This document shows, in pieces, positions 48,145-56,290 of a stretch of 64,000 nt of DNA. Each line of letters starts with the position of its first letter. Position 1 is the stretch's first letter. The stretch is from Acuticoccus sp. I52.16.1 (GTDB lineage: Bacteria > Pseudomonadota > Alphaproteobacteria > Rhizobiales > Amorphaceae), in NCBI RefSeq assembly GCF_022865125.1, contig NZ_CP094828.1, forward strand, positions 1,302,001 to 1,366,000, given 5' to 3'. Made by a program: the position numbers and the translations under genes. Under the pieces are notes generated by a model. The model saw only the letters and a list, made by a program, of their open reading frames with translations. It had not been told where the DNA came from and made no database searches.

Positions 48145-48864
48145 TCAGGCGCCGATGTAGGCCTCGCGGACCTCGGGCGCCTCGGCGAGGACCTCCGGGG
48201 TGCCGCTCATGACGACGCGGCCGCGGTCGAGCACGAAGCCGCGGTGTGAGATTTCGAGCGCGGTCATCACGTCCTGCTCGATGAGGAGGATGGTGGTGCC
48301 GGCCTTGTTGACCTCGACCAGCGTCTCCGACAGCAGCTCCACCGCGCGCGGGGCGAGGCCGAGCGACAGCTCGTCGATCATCAGGACCTTGGGCCGGCTC
48401 ATGATGCCGCGGCCGATGGCGCACATCTGCTGCTCCCCGCCCGACATGGTGCCCGCGTCCTGCCGCGCCCGCTCGGCGAGGCGGGGGAACATCGTCATCA
48501 CACGGTCGAGATCGGCCTTGACCTCGGGCGAGCGCGGGTCGCGCAGGTAGGCGCCCATCAGGAGGTTGTCGCGCACGGTCATGGTGCGGAAGAGGCGCCG
48601 CCCCTCCGGCACGTGGGCGATCCCGGCCGACAGCACCGCGTCCGGCGCCGCGCCGGCGATCTCGGTCCCCGCCAGCGTCACCGAACCGGCGGTCGCCGGG
48701 ACGAGGCCGGAGAGCGTCTTGAGGAGCGTCGTCTTGCCGGCGCCGTTGGAGCCGACGAGGCAGACGATCTCGCCCTCCGCGACGTCGAGGTCGACGCCCC
48801 AGAGGACCTGGATGTCGCCGTAGCCGGCCTCGAGCCCGGCCACTTTGAGCAGCGGCTCGGCCAT
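48145..48864 (-). CDS. livF: LivF-type ABC ATPase
   Basis: A 239-residue branched-chain amino-acid type ATPase. It has Walker A GSNGAGKTT, the signature MSGGEQQMCAIGRG (LSGGQ variant with Met), Walker B VLMIDELSLGLAPR and the LivF-typical VPEGRRLFRTMTV. The H-loop position holds Gln in LIEQD, as is normal for LivF. Its ATG 48864 shares one base with the livG stop (TGATG). Confidence 0.9.
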   Translation of the reverse strand: MAEPLLKVAGLEAGYGDIQVLWGVDLDVAEGEIVCLVGSNGAGKTTLLKTLSGLVPATAGSVTLAGTEIAGAAPDAVLSAGIAHVPEGRRLFRTMTVRDNLLMGAYLRDPRSPEVKADLDRVMTMFPRLAERARQDAGTMSGGEQQMCAIGRGIMSRPKVLMIDELSLGLAPRAVELLSETLVEVNKAGTTILLIEQDVMTALEISHRGFVLDRGRVVMSGTPEVLAEAPEVREAYIGA

Positions 48865-49619
48865 CACGCGACCCCCGCCTTGGCCGCCTGCCGCTTGGCG
48901 TAGCGGTTGCCGAGGTAGGCCTCGATCACGCGCGGATCTGCGGTGATCTCGCCGGGCGTCCCCTCGGCGATCTTGGCCCCGTGGTGCAGCACCACGATGC
49001 GCGTGCAAAGGTTCATCACGACCTTCATCAGATGCTCGATGATGATGATGGTGACGCCGCGGGCGGCAATGCGGCGGATAAGGTCCACCGCGACGTCGAT
49101 CTCGGCCGGATTGAGGCCGGCGTTCACCTCGTCCAGCAGGAGCACCTTGGGCTCCATGGCGAGGCTCTTGGCGAGCTCCAGCCGCTTGCGGCCGGCGAGC
49201 GTCAGCGACGAGGCGCGCATGCCCGCCTCCTTGCCGAGGCCGACGAACTCCAGCGCCTCGGCCGCCTTGTCGCGTGCGGTGGCGAGCGTCACGCCATGAT
49301 GGGCGAAGACGGCCGGAGCGGTCACGTTCTCGAGCGCCGTCATCTCCGGGAAGGGTTGGACGACCTGGTAGGTGCGCGCCACGCCCAGGCGGCTGATCTG
49401 GTAGGGCTTCAGCGTCTCGATGCGCTCGCCGGCGAAGGTGATCGCGCCGGTGCCGCGGTAGACGCCGGTGACGACGTTGACGAGCGTGGTCTTGCCCGCG
49501 CCGTTCGGGCCGATGAGGCCCACCACCTCGCCCGGCGCGACCGAGAGGTCGACGTTGTCGAGCGCGGTCAGCCCGCCGAAGCGCTGCGAGACGCCGGACA
49601 GCTCCAGGATCGCGCTCAT
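48864..49619 (-). CDS. livG: LivG-type ABC ATPase
   Basis: A 251-residue ATPase with Walker A GPNGAGKTT, ARTYQVVQPFPEMTALENV, a signature region LTLAGRKRLELAKSLAM, Walker B VLLLDEVNAGLNPAEI and H-loop IEHLMKVVM. The signature is LTLAGRKRLE where LivG proteins usually show LSYGxQRRLE, a modest divergence. It pairs with LivF to power the LivHM channel. ATG 49619 overlaps the livM stop by 4 nt. Confidence 0.9.
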   Translation of the reverse strand: MSAILELSGVSQRFGGLTALDNVDLSVAPGEVVGLIGPNGAGKTTLVNVVTGVYRGTGAITFAGERIETLKPYQISRLGVARTYQVVQPFPEMTALENVTAPAVFAHHGVTLATARDKAAEALEFVGLGKEAGMRASSLTLAGRKRLELAKSLAMEPKVLLLDEVNAGLNPAEIDVAVDLIRRIAARGVTIIIIEHLMKVVMNLCTRIVVLHHGAKIAEGTPGEITADPRVIEAYLGNRYAKRQAAKAGVA

Positions 49620-50569
49620 GCCGGGCCTCCCTTCGGCCGCCGCGCCCCAGGCCGGCGACGCTGCCCGGTGACGAGGCCGAGGAGCCCGCCCGGCAGGAAG
49701 AAGATCAAGGCCACGATCAAGAGCCCCAGCGCCGCGGCGTGGATCGACAAGAGGTTGCGCCACACCGCCTCCTCCATGACGAGGAAGAGCACCGCGCCGA
49801 TCGCCGGGCCGAGCACCGTCCCCGCCCCGCCCAGCATGGCCATGACGATCGGCTTCACCGACGTCAACGTCGCGAAGACGTCCGGCGGCTCGATGTAGAA
49901 GACCCACGAAGCGTAGAGCGCGCCCGCGCCGCCGACGAAGAGCGCCGAGAGAGCGAAAGCGATCGTCTTGTAGAGCGTGGTGTTGATGCCGACCATGGAC
50001 GCCGCATCCTCGTTCTGCCGGATGCATTTGAGGCCGAAGCCGAGGCGGTGGCGCGAGACGAGATAGTTCATCGCCAGCGCCAGCACCGCGAAGGTGAGCA
50101 TCGACCAGAAGAACAGCCGCGCCTGCGCGTCGATCGAGATGCGGATGATGGGAAGGTTGAGCCCCATGCCGCCGCCGGTGACGCTGGTCCACGAGGTCGT
50201 GATTTCGAGCAGCACCTCGCCGACGACGAGGCTGGCGATGGCGAAATAGTGCCCCTTCAGGTGGAGGATGGCGAGGCCCAGCAACGCCGCGAACGCCGCC
50301 GCCATGAGGCATGCCGCCGCCCAGGCGAGCGGCATCGGCAGCCCCGCCCCCTGCAGCACCGCCCCGGTATAGGCACCGAGGCCGAAGAAGGCCGCCGTGG
50401 CGAACGAGGGATAGCCGGCGAACCCGCCGATGATGTTCCACGACAGCGCCAGGACGGCGTACATCGCCCCCATCGTGCCGAGACGCAGGAGGTAGTTGTC
50501 GTCGAGCGCCGGCAGCGCGGCGACCGCCACGATGGCGAGGATGGTCAGCCCGACCCAGACGCGGTGCAT
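49616..50569 (-). CDS. livM: LivM-type ABC permease
   Basis: A 317-residue inner-membrane permease with about eight membrane segments. Family marks are ALSWNIIGGFAGYPSFATAA then FFGLGAYTGA, LGFGLKCIRQNEDAASMVGI and GTVLGPAIGAVLF. ATG 50569 shares one base with the livH stop. It forms the channel with LivH. Confidence 0.92.
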   Translation of the reverse strand: MHRVWVGLTILAIVAVAALPALDDNYLLRLGTMGAMYAVLALSWNIIGGFAGYPSFATAAFFGLGAYTGAVLQGAGLPMPLAWAAACLMAAAFAALLGLAILHLKGHYFAIASLVVGEVLLEITTSWTSVTGGGMGLNLPIIRISIDAQARLFFWSMLTFAVLALAMNYLVSRHRLGFGLKCIRQNEDAASMVGINTTLYKTIAFALSALFVGGAGALYASWVFYIEPPDVFATLTSVKPIVMAMLGGAGTVLGPAIGAVLFLVMEEAVWRNLLSIHAAALGLLIVALIFFLPGGLLGLVTGQRRRPGARRPKGGPA

Positions 50570-51435
50570 CACTCGTACCCCCGGCGGCCCATGATCCCCG
50601 TCGGGCGGAAGATCAACAGCACGATCAGGAGGACGAAGGCGATGGTCAGCCCATGCTCCGGCCCGATGAAGAGGGCGCCGAAGCTCTCGATCACGCCGAG
50701 CGCCAGGCCGCCGACCATGGCGCCGGCGATCGACCCCAGCCCGCCCAGCACGCACACCACGAAGGCGATGCCGAGGAACTCGGTGGAGTTGAGCGGCGAG
50801 ATCGGGAAGACGACCGAGAGCAGCGCCCCCGCCGCGCCCGCCATCAGCGCGCCGACGCCGAAGGTCACGGCGTAGATGCGTTTCACCTTCACGCCCATCA
50901 GGGCGGCGGCCTCCGCATCCATCCGCACCGCGACGATCGCCCGGCCGACACGGGACTTCACCAGCATCAGGTAGAGCAATACCGTCAGCCCCAGGGCCAG
51001 CACGGTGGCGGTAACGCGCTCCAGCGGCAGGACGATTCCGCCGACGACGGTACTTCCCATCGGATTGGCGAGCTGCACGGAGCGATAGTCGGCCGAGAAG
51101 GCGAGGAGGATGCCGTTGTTGAGGATCAGCTCCAGGCCGAAGGTGAGCACGAGGGTGGTCAGCACCGGGGCGGCGATCACCTTGTTGATCAGCCCCGCCT
51201 GCACCGCATAACCCAGCACGAAGAGCACCGCGCCGGACACGAAGACCGACAGGAACGGGTGCAGTCCGAGATGCACGTAGGCGAAGTAGGCGACGTAGGA
51301 GCCCAGCACGACGAACGAGCCGTGCAGGATGTTGATGACATTGAGCACGCCCCACACCAGCGAGAAGCCGACGGCGATGCAGGCGTAGAGCCCACCGAGG
51401 ACGAGACCGTTTACGAGGATCTGTGCGTAGAGCAT
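50569..51435 (-). CDS. livH: LivH-type ABC permease
   Basis: A 288-residue permease. It has NGLVLGGLYACIAVGFSLVW and GVLNVINILHGSFVVLG at the N-terminus, VRMDAEAAALMGVKVKRIYA as the ATPase-contact loop, and GGLGSIAGAMVGGLALGVIE near the end. It is 22 nt downstream of the binding-protein gene. Confidence 0.92.
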   Translation of the reverse strand: MLYAQILVNGLVLGGLYACIAVGFSLVWGVLNVINILHGSFVVLGSYVAYFAYVHLGLHPFLSVFVSGAVLFVLGYAVQAGLINKVIAAPVLTTLVLTFGLELILNNGILLAFSADYRSVQLANPMGSTVVGGIVLPLERVTATVLALGLTVLLYLMLVKSRVGRAIVAVRMDAEAAALMGVKVKRIYAVTFGVGALMAGAAGALLSVVFPISPLNSTEFLGIAFVVCVLGGLGSIAGAMVGGLALGVIESFGALFIGPEHGLTIAFVLLIVLLIFRPTGIMGRRGYE

Positions 51436-51457
51436 GGGGCGTGCGTGCGGCGGTGCG

Positions 51458-52693
51458 TTACTTGATGTCGCCGATGGCGAGGTCGGTCTGCTTCACCGCC
51501 TCGGGGAAGACGACCTTCGTCGTGCCGTCCTGGATCTGGAACACCGGCGGCTCGAGGGAGGTGATCTGCCCGGTCTCGCCGAACTTCACCGGACCGTAGA
51601 AGGTGGTGACGTCGAGCCCGGCGAGCGCGTCGCGCACGGCCTGCGGCTCGATGGAACCGGCCTTCTCGATGGCGAGGCCCAGGATGGCGCCGGCGGCGCT
51701 GGCGGAGGCCTCGGCATAGTCCGGCGTCGCACCGTACTCGGCCTCGAACGCGGTCACATAGTCGGCGGTGGTGCCGAAGACGTCGGCCCCGTCGTAGGCG
51801 ACGGCCGGGTGCCACCACGCGGCGCTGGACACGTTGCCGGCGAGCGGGCCGGTCGCCTCGGCGAATTCCTTGTAGGCGGGGCCTGCGATCATCGTCAGCA
51901 CCTTGGGCGCGACGCCGAGATCGGCGAGCTGCTTGCGGATGAGGATGAGGTCGTTGATGTAGCCGGTGACGAAGACCCAGTCCGGCTGACGCTGGCGCAT
52001 CAGGGTCAGCGCCGAGGCGTGGTCCATGGTGCCGATCGAGTACTCGTCGAACGACAGCACCTCGAGGCCCGCCCCCTTGGCCGAGGTCTCGGCCTCATGG
52101 GCGATGGCGAGCGGGAAGAGGTCGTTGCGGGCGTAGACGGCGACTGTCTTGATGTCCGGATCGGCGGCGGTGACGATCTCGGTCAGCGGCGTCGTCAGCG
52201 TCGAGTTCGGCGTGAAGGTGCCGAAGAGGAACCGGTAGCCCTGGTCGTACACCGCTTCGGACGAGGCGGTCGCGGCGATGGTGGGGATCTGATAGCGCTC
52301 CGACACGCTGGAGGCGGCCTTGGCCGCGCCCGACCCGAACGGCGAGAAGAGGAAGTTCACCTCGTCCTCGGTGATCAGCCGCTCGGCCGACTGGACGGCG
52401 CGCGGGGTCTGCGACTCGTAGTCGACGTAGACGATCTCGACGTCGTAGCTGGTGTCGCCCGCCTTGATGCCGCCCGCCTCGTTGACGGTCTTGGCCCACA
52501 GGTCGTAGCCGCGCTGCTGCTTGAGGCCCTCGGGCGACAGGGCGCCGGTGAGGGGCAGCGGCGCGCCGACCTTGATGGTTTCGGCATCGGCCGCCGCCGG
52601 GGCGAGGGCGACGCCCGTCAGCGCCGTGGCCGCGAGCAGCGCGAGGGCTGCGACGCGCCGGGAGAACGGGGAATTCGTTGAGGCTCGACGCAT
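51458..52693 (-). CDS. livJ: LivJ/K-type ABC substrate-binding protein
   Basis: A 411-residue type I periplasmic binding protein. The signal peptide is about 1-37 (RRVAALALLAATALTGVALA then PAAADA, cleavage before ETIKVG). Mature landmarks are IKVGAPLPLTGALSPEG, VNEAGGI, FLFSPFGSGAAKAASS, and VFVTGYINDLILIRKQL. ATG 52693 has GGAG about 8 nt upstream; in-frame GTG 52723 and ATG 52717 give longer, less signal-like N-termini. It is the first gene of the operon livJHMGF-cnbZ-panE. The ligand may be an amino acid or an amino-aromatic acid; the downstream deaminase favours the latter (inference). Confidence 0.88.
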   Translation of the reverse strand: MRRASTNSPFSRRVAALALLAATALTGVALAPAAADAETIKVGAPLPLTGALSPEGLKQQRGYDLWAKTVNEAGGIKAGDTSYDVEIVYVDYESQTPRAVQSAERLITEDEVNFLFSPFGSGAAKAASSVSERYQIPTIAATASSEAVYDQGYRFLFGTFTPNSTLTTPLTEIVTAADPDIKTVAVYARNDLFPLAIAHEAETSAKGAGLEVLSFDEYSIGTMDHASALTLMRQRQPDWVFVTGYINDLILIRKQLADLGVAPKVLTMIAGPAYKEFAEATGPLAGNVSSAAWWHPAVAYDGADVFGTTADYVTAFEAEYGATPDYAEASASAAGAILGLAIEKAGSIEPQAVRDALAGLDVTTFYGPVKFGETGQITSLEPPVFQIQDGTTKVVFPEAVKQTDLAIGDIK

Positions 52694-52776
52694 AGAAACC
52701 GCTCCATTCGTGTGCATGCTCACAAATTACGCTACCCACCCCTGGTGCTTTCCGGAAGGGCTAATTCTCCCGCAGG

Positions 52777-52797
52777 GTGTTGCAAGTTCTGCAACAC
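52777..52797. promoter_or_regulatory. LysR-type operator upstream of the liv operon
   Basis: GTGTTGCA-AGTTC-TGCAACAC is a perfect 8-bp inverted repeat with a 5-nt spacer and contains the LysR T-N11-A pattern (T81 to A93 of the block numbering 527xx). It lies between the LysR gene and livJ, 84-104 nt before the livJ start. No T-run follows, so an operator is likelier than a terminator. Confidence 0.55.
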
Positions 52798-52841
52798 GAA
52801 GCGGCGACGGCGCGGCACGGCGCGGCGGCGGGGGCAGAGCC

Positions 52842-53726
52842 TCACAGCCCCAGCGGCCCTCGCAGTGCCTCCAGCATCTGCCGCGCGGCGTAGGTGAGCC
52901 GGCGCTCGGCGTGGATGCAGACCTGCGCCGTCGCCGAGGCGAAGCCGGGGTCGTCGATCGTCACGCCGACGAGGGTCCCGGCGGCCGCTTCGCGCTGGAA
53001 GGCGAAGAACGGAAGGAAGCTCACCCCCATGCCGGCGAGCGCGAACTGGCGGACCATGTCGATCGAGTTGGTCTGCATGCGCACGGTGAGCCCGGTGGTC
53101 CGCTCGGCCGCACGGTCGACGATCTGGCGGATGCCGAACGACTTGTCCGGCAGGCCGACCGGCGTCGCGGCCAGGTCGCCGAGGGTGAGGCTGGTGCGGC
53201 CGGCGAGCGGGTGGTCCGGCGTCATCACCGCGAGCACCGGCTGGCTCATGCGTCCGACGGTGGTCACGCCGGTCTGCGGCTGCGGCTCGAAGGCGATGCC
53301 GATATCGCACCGGTCGTCGGCCACGGCACTGACGACATTGTCGGTCCCGGCGATGATGACCTCGTAGGTGAGGCGCGGGTGGCTGGCGCTGAAACGCGAC
53401 AAGGCCTCCGGCAGCACACCGCCCAGCATCCCCTCGACCGTGTGGAGCGAGACGTGACCGCGCTCCAGGTCCTTCAGCTCGTCGATGGCGGCGCGCAGGC
53501 GGGACAGCTCGCGCGAGTGGTCCTCGATGAAGCGCAGCAGCAGCGCGCCGGCGGCGGTGAGCTTCACCCCGTGGGTGCGTCGCTCGACCAATGGCGCCCC
53601 GAGAACATGCTCCAGCCGGCCGATATGGCGGCTGACGGACGAGGCGGAGATGTTCAACCGCTCGGCCGCCTTGCGGATGGACCCCTGACGGGCGACCTCC
53701 GCGAAATAGACGTAGAGTGTCTCCAT
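52842..53726 (-). CDS. LysR-family transcriptional regulator of the liv operon
   Basis: A 294-residue LysR regulator. The N-terminal HTH reads ETLYVYFAEVARQGSIRKAA then ERLNISASSVSRHIGRLE, and the C-terminal effector domain spans about 90-290. ATG 53726 has GAGGAG 4-5 nt upstream and gives the standard start; an in-frame ATG at 53783 would add 19 residues across an inverted repeat. It lies directly upstream of the liv operon on the same strand, with a perfect T-N11-A inverted repeat in between, so it probably activates that operon in response to its substrate. Confidence 0.88.
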   Translation of the reverse strand: METLYVYFAEVARQGSIRKAAERLNISASSVSRHIGRLEHVLGAPLVERRTHGVKLTAAGALLLRFIEDHSRELSRLRAAIDELKDLERGHVSLHTVEGMLGGVLPEALSRFSASHPRLTYEVIIAGTDNVVSAVADDRCDIGIAFEPQPQTGVTTVGRMSQPVLAVMTPDHPLAGRTSLTLGDLAATPVGLPDKSFGIRQIVDRAAERTTGLTVRMQTNSIDMVRQFALAGMGVSFLPFFAFQREAAAGTLVGVTIDDPGFASATAQVCIHAERRLTYAARQMLEALRGPLGL

Positions 53727-53757
53727 CAGCTCCTCACCCGCACGACGCCGGAGGGTT

Positions 53758-53783
53758 TTGGCGCCTAATCCCTCCCGCGCCAA
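53758..53783. promoter_or_regulatory. Inverted repeat upstream of the LysR gene
   Basis: TTGGCGC (53758-53764) and GCGCCAA (53777-53783) form a perfect 7-bp inverted repeat with a 12-nt spacer, 32-57 nt before the chosen start. It may be an autoregulatory site. Confidence 0.35.
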
Positions 53784-53957
53784 GCGAAGCCGGCGAAGAA
53801 GGTGCCCCCCGCTGCCGCGGCGCCCCCCCGCCCGACGACGCGGCCGGGGTGAGATTGCTTGCGGGAGGCGGTCATTTCAGGGACGATCAGGCGGGCGGCA
53901 CCGCGCTCCGCTCCCTTCGTCCCCGCCACGCGGTCACGCAATCGGAACGCATTGGCC

Positions 53958-54524
53958 ATGGCCTTCTTCGCCACCCTCTCCGGTTTCCTGCTCCGGCCGA
54001 TGATGTCGGGCGACAAAGGCGGGCGGCGCAAGGAGGCCCTGCAACTCCTCAAGGCACGGCTCGATCCGGACCACGCCTTCCTGTCGCGCGACGACGACCA
54101 TTTCGTCCACCAGGAGAAGCTGACGCGGCGCGACAGCGACGCCTCCGCCGCCGGCACCACCGCGGCGCGCGGCACGCTGGCCGCGGTTCACTGGCGCGAG
54201 TGGCGCTGGACCACGCCTGCCGCCGTCGGTGACTGCACCTGGGGCCAGGTGCGCTGGCGCTTCTACGACAACGGGCGCATCGTCTTCCAGGCCGAGATGG
54301 ACAACGACGTCGGCAGCTTCAAACTCGGCGTGCAACAGGGCCACCGGATCGAGCTGCGGACGACGGACGGGTGCCTGCTGGGTGCTTGGCGGGCGGCGTT
54401 CTTCGTGCGCCGCTATTCCGGGATCGCCCACTATCCGGCGACGGTGGTCGAGGAATTCCCGCTGATACAGCAACACTTTGACGAACTCGCCGAGCGTCAA
54501 AGCGGATCGTGCTTCCACCGCTGA
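53958..54524 (+). CDS. Hypothetical protein with beta-rich core
   Basis: About 188 residues; I do not recognise the family. The core (about 80-165) looks like a compact beta-sandwich: HWREWRWTTPAAVGDCTWGQ, WRFYDNGRIVFQAEMDNDVG, and LGAWRAAFFVRRYSGIAHYP. Repeated Trp and a phrase pattern DNGRIVF suggest a lectin-like or DUF6294-like fold. No signal peptide or membrane segment is evident. The start is uncertain: ATG 53958 has no clear ribosome site, and ATG 54001 (MMSGDKGGRRKEAL) would also serve. It stands alone between the LysR gene and the next operon. Codon use matches the neighbours. Confidence 0.5.
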   Translation: MAFFATLSGFLLRPMMSGDKGGRRKEALQLLKARLDPDHAFLSRDDDHFVHQEKLTRRDSDASAAGTTAARGTLAAVHWREWRWTTPAAVGDCTWGQVRWRFYDNGRIVFQAEMDNDVGSFKLGVQQGHRIELRTTDGCLLGAWRAAFFVRRYSGIAHYPATVVEEFPLIQQHFDELAERQSGSCFHR

Positions 54525-54594
54525 CGGCCGCACCCGTCCCCCGCATAGCCCCGCTGGCCACCGCCGGCGCGACACGATCTGTCCGCACGGGCGC

Positions 54595-54648
54595 TTGACA
54601 AGATCGAAAAGTTCACTTCCACTAAACCTATCGACGCGAAAGTTTAGT
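54595..54648 (+). promoter_or_regulatory. Promoter with overlapping inverted repeat for the ABC/Dha operon
   Basis: A consensus -35 TTGACA (54595-54600) is followed by an AT-rich stretch but no clear TATAAT at 17 bp. A perfect 7-bp inverted repeat ACTAAAC / GTTTAGT (54621-54627 and 54642-54648, 14-nt spacer) covers the expected -10 and start region, as for a repressor site. It lies about 150-200 nt before the binding-protein start. Confidence 0.5.
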
Positions 54649-54795
54649 ACGCCGCCCAGAACCGGCGACTGACGAGACGAACGATCCGCAGCCGTTCGAG
54701 CCCCCGGCACAACAGGGGGCGGGCCTGCGGACAGGGGACGAAACGCACCGGCCGATCCGCGACGCGGCGGCCCGATCTCGCAAGGAGGATCGCTC

Positions 54796-56124
54796 ATGAC
54801 GTCTATCCATCGTGCCGCCCTCGCCGCTGCGCTGCTGGCCGGGACGGCGCTCGGCGCCCCGTCCGCCATGGCGCAGGCCAAGGAACTGACCTTGTGCTGG
54901 GCCGCCTGGGACCCGGCCAACGCGCTGGTGGAGCTGTCCAAGGACTTCACCGCCGAGAGCGGCATCGAGATGAACTTCGAGTTCGTCCCGTGGACCAATT
55001 TCGCCGACCGGATGCTCAACGAACTGAACTCCGGCGGCCAGCTGTGCGACCTGATGATCGGCGACAGCCAGTGGATCGGCGGCGGCGCCACCTACGGCCA
55101 CTACGTGCAGCTGAACGACTTCTTCGAGAAGGAGGGCATCACGATGGATGACTTCCTCCCCGCCGCGGTGGACGCCTATTCCGCCTGGCCGAAGGGGTCG
55201 ACCAACTACTACGCCCTCCCCGCGATGGGCGACGCGGTCGGCTGGGTCTACCGCAAGGACTGGTTCGAGAAGCCGGAGATCCGCGAGGCGTTCCAGGCCG
55301 AGTATGGACGCCCACTCGGCCTGCCGACCACGTGGGACGAGCTGCTGGAGGTCGCCAAGTTCTTCCAGGGCCGCGAGATCGACGGTGAGACGCGCTACGG
55401 CGCCGCGATCTACACCGAGCGCGGCTCGGAGGGCGTCACGATGGGCGTCACCAACGCGCTCTACCCCTACGGCTTCAAGTACGAGAACACGGCCGGCAGC
55501 TACGACATGGAAGGCGCGGTCAATTCGGCCGACGCGGTGAAGGGGCTCGAGGTCTACAAGGAGCTCTACGAGTGCTGCACCCCGCCGGGCCACTCGGACG
55601 CCTACATGACCGAGGACCTCGACGCCTACAAATCCGGCCAGACGGCGCTGCAGATGAACTTCTTCGCCTTCTTCCCCGGCATCGCCAAGGATCCGGCCGT
55701 CGGCGGCGAGGTTTCCGGCTTCTTCGTCAACCCGTCGGCGAAGGAGGCCGCGTCGGTGCTCGGCGGCCAGGGCATCTCGGTCGTCGCCTACTCGGACAGC
55801 CAGGACGAGGCGCTCCAGTACATCAAGTGGTTCGCCCAGCCCGAGGTGCAGAAGAAGTGGTGGTCGCTGGGCGGCTACGCGGTGCACAACGCGGTGGTGG
55901 AAGACCCGTCCTTCCCCGAGTCCACGCCCTTCGCCGGCCAGTTCCTGGAGGCGATGAGCAACGTGAAGGACTTCTGGCAGGAGCCGATCTACGCCGAGCT
56001 GCTGCAGGCGATGCAGAAGCGCGTGCACGACTACGTGGTCGCCGACCAGGGGACCGCGCAGGAAGCGCTCGACAAGCTGATCGAGGACTGGACCTACTCG
56101 TTCGAGGACGACGGCAAGCTCTGA
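54796..56124 (+). CDS. CUT1-type ABC substrate-binding protein
   Basis: A 442-residue family 1 binding protein. The signal peptide (HRAALAAALLAGTALGAPSA then MAQA) is cleaved near 26. Mature landmarks are LTLCWAAWDPANALVELSKD, PWTNFADRMLNEL, the cleft region YALPAMGDAVGWVYRKDWFE, LPTTWDELLEVAKFFQG, and KKWWSLGGYAVHNAVV. Three Cys in the mature protein (LCWAAW, QLCDLM, ECCTPP region) are unusual for this family. AAGGAGG precedes ATG 54796. It starts an operon with two permeases, a small membrane protein, two ATPases and a dihydroxyacetone-kinase/PTS relay, so the ligand may be dihydroxyacetone, glycerol or a related polyol (inference). Confidence 0.85.
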   Translation: MTSIHRAALAAALLAGTALGAPSAMAQAKELTLCWAAWDPANALVELSKDFTAESGIEMNFEFVPWTNFADRMLNELNSGGQLCDLMIGDSQWIGGGATYGHYVQLNDFFEKEGITMDDFLPAAVDAYSAWPKGSTNYYALPAMGDAVGWVYRKDWFEKPEIREAFQAEYGRPLGLPTTWDELLEVAKFFQGREIDGETRYGAAIYTERGSEGVTMGVTNALYPYGFKYENTAGSYDMEGAVNSADAVKGLEVYKELYECCTPPGHSDAYMTEDLDAYKSGQTALQMNFFAFFPGIAKDPAVGGEVSGFFVNPSAKEAASVLGGQGISVVAYSDSQDEALQYIKWFAQPEVQKKWWSLGGYAVHNAVVEDPSFPESTPFAGQFLEAMSNVKDFWQEPIYAELLQAMQKRVHDYVVADQGTAQEALDKLIEDWTYSFEDDGKL

Positions 56125-56290
56125 CGCCCCTCCCCGGTGGCGGCCGCGGTGCGGCTGCCCCGTCCGCCGGCGCACGGGCCGCCGGCCACCTCGCGCCGCG
56201 CGCAGCCGGTCTCCCTCCCGCCGGCTGTGACGGCGCCGCGGCCGGCCCCACCCGCCGGCCCACCCTTCTCTTCTGGCGAACGGCGAGCCG
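56125..56290 (+). other. 166-nt GC-rich intercistronic region with hairpin potential
   Basis: It contains GGTGGC (from 56132) that can pair with a downstream GCCACC, and further GGCC/GCCGGC self-complementary tracts. There is no gene. It resembles the hairpins found after the other binding-protein genes here and may set differential expression. Confidence 0.35.

Noticed and set aside
52777-52797. The 8-5-8 inverted repeat as an intrinsic terminator
   Set aside because: No T-run follows on either strand and it has a LysR T-N11-A pattern upstream of a LysR-adjacent operon, so I kept it as an operator.
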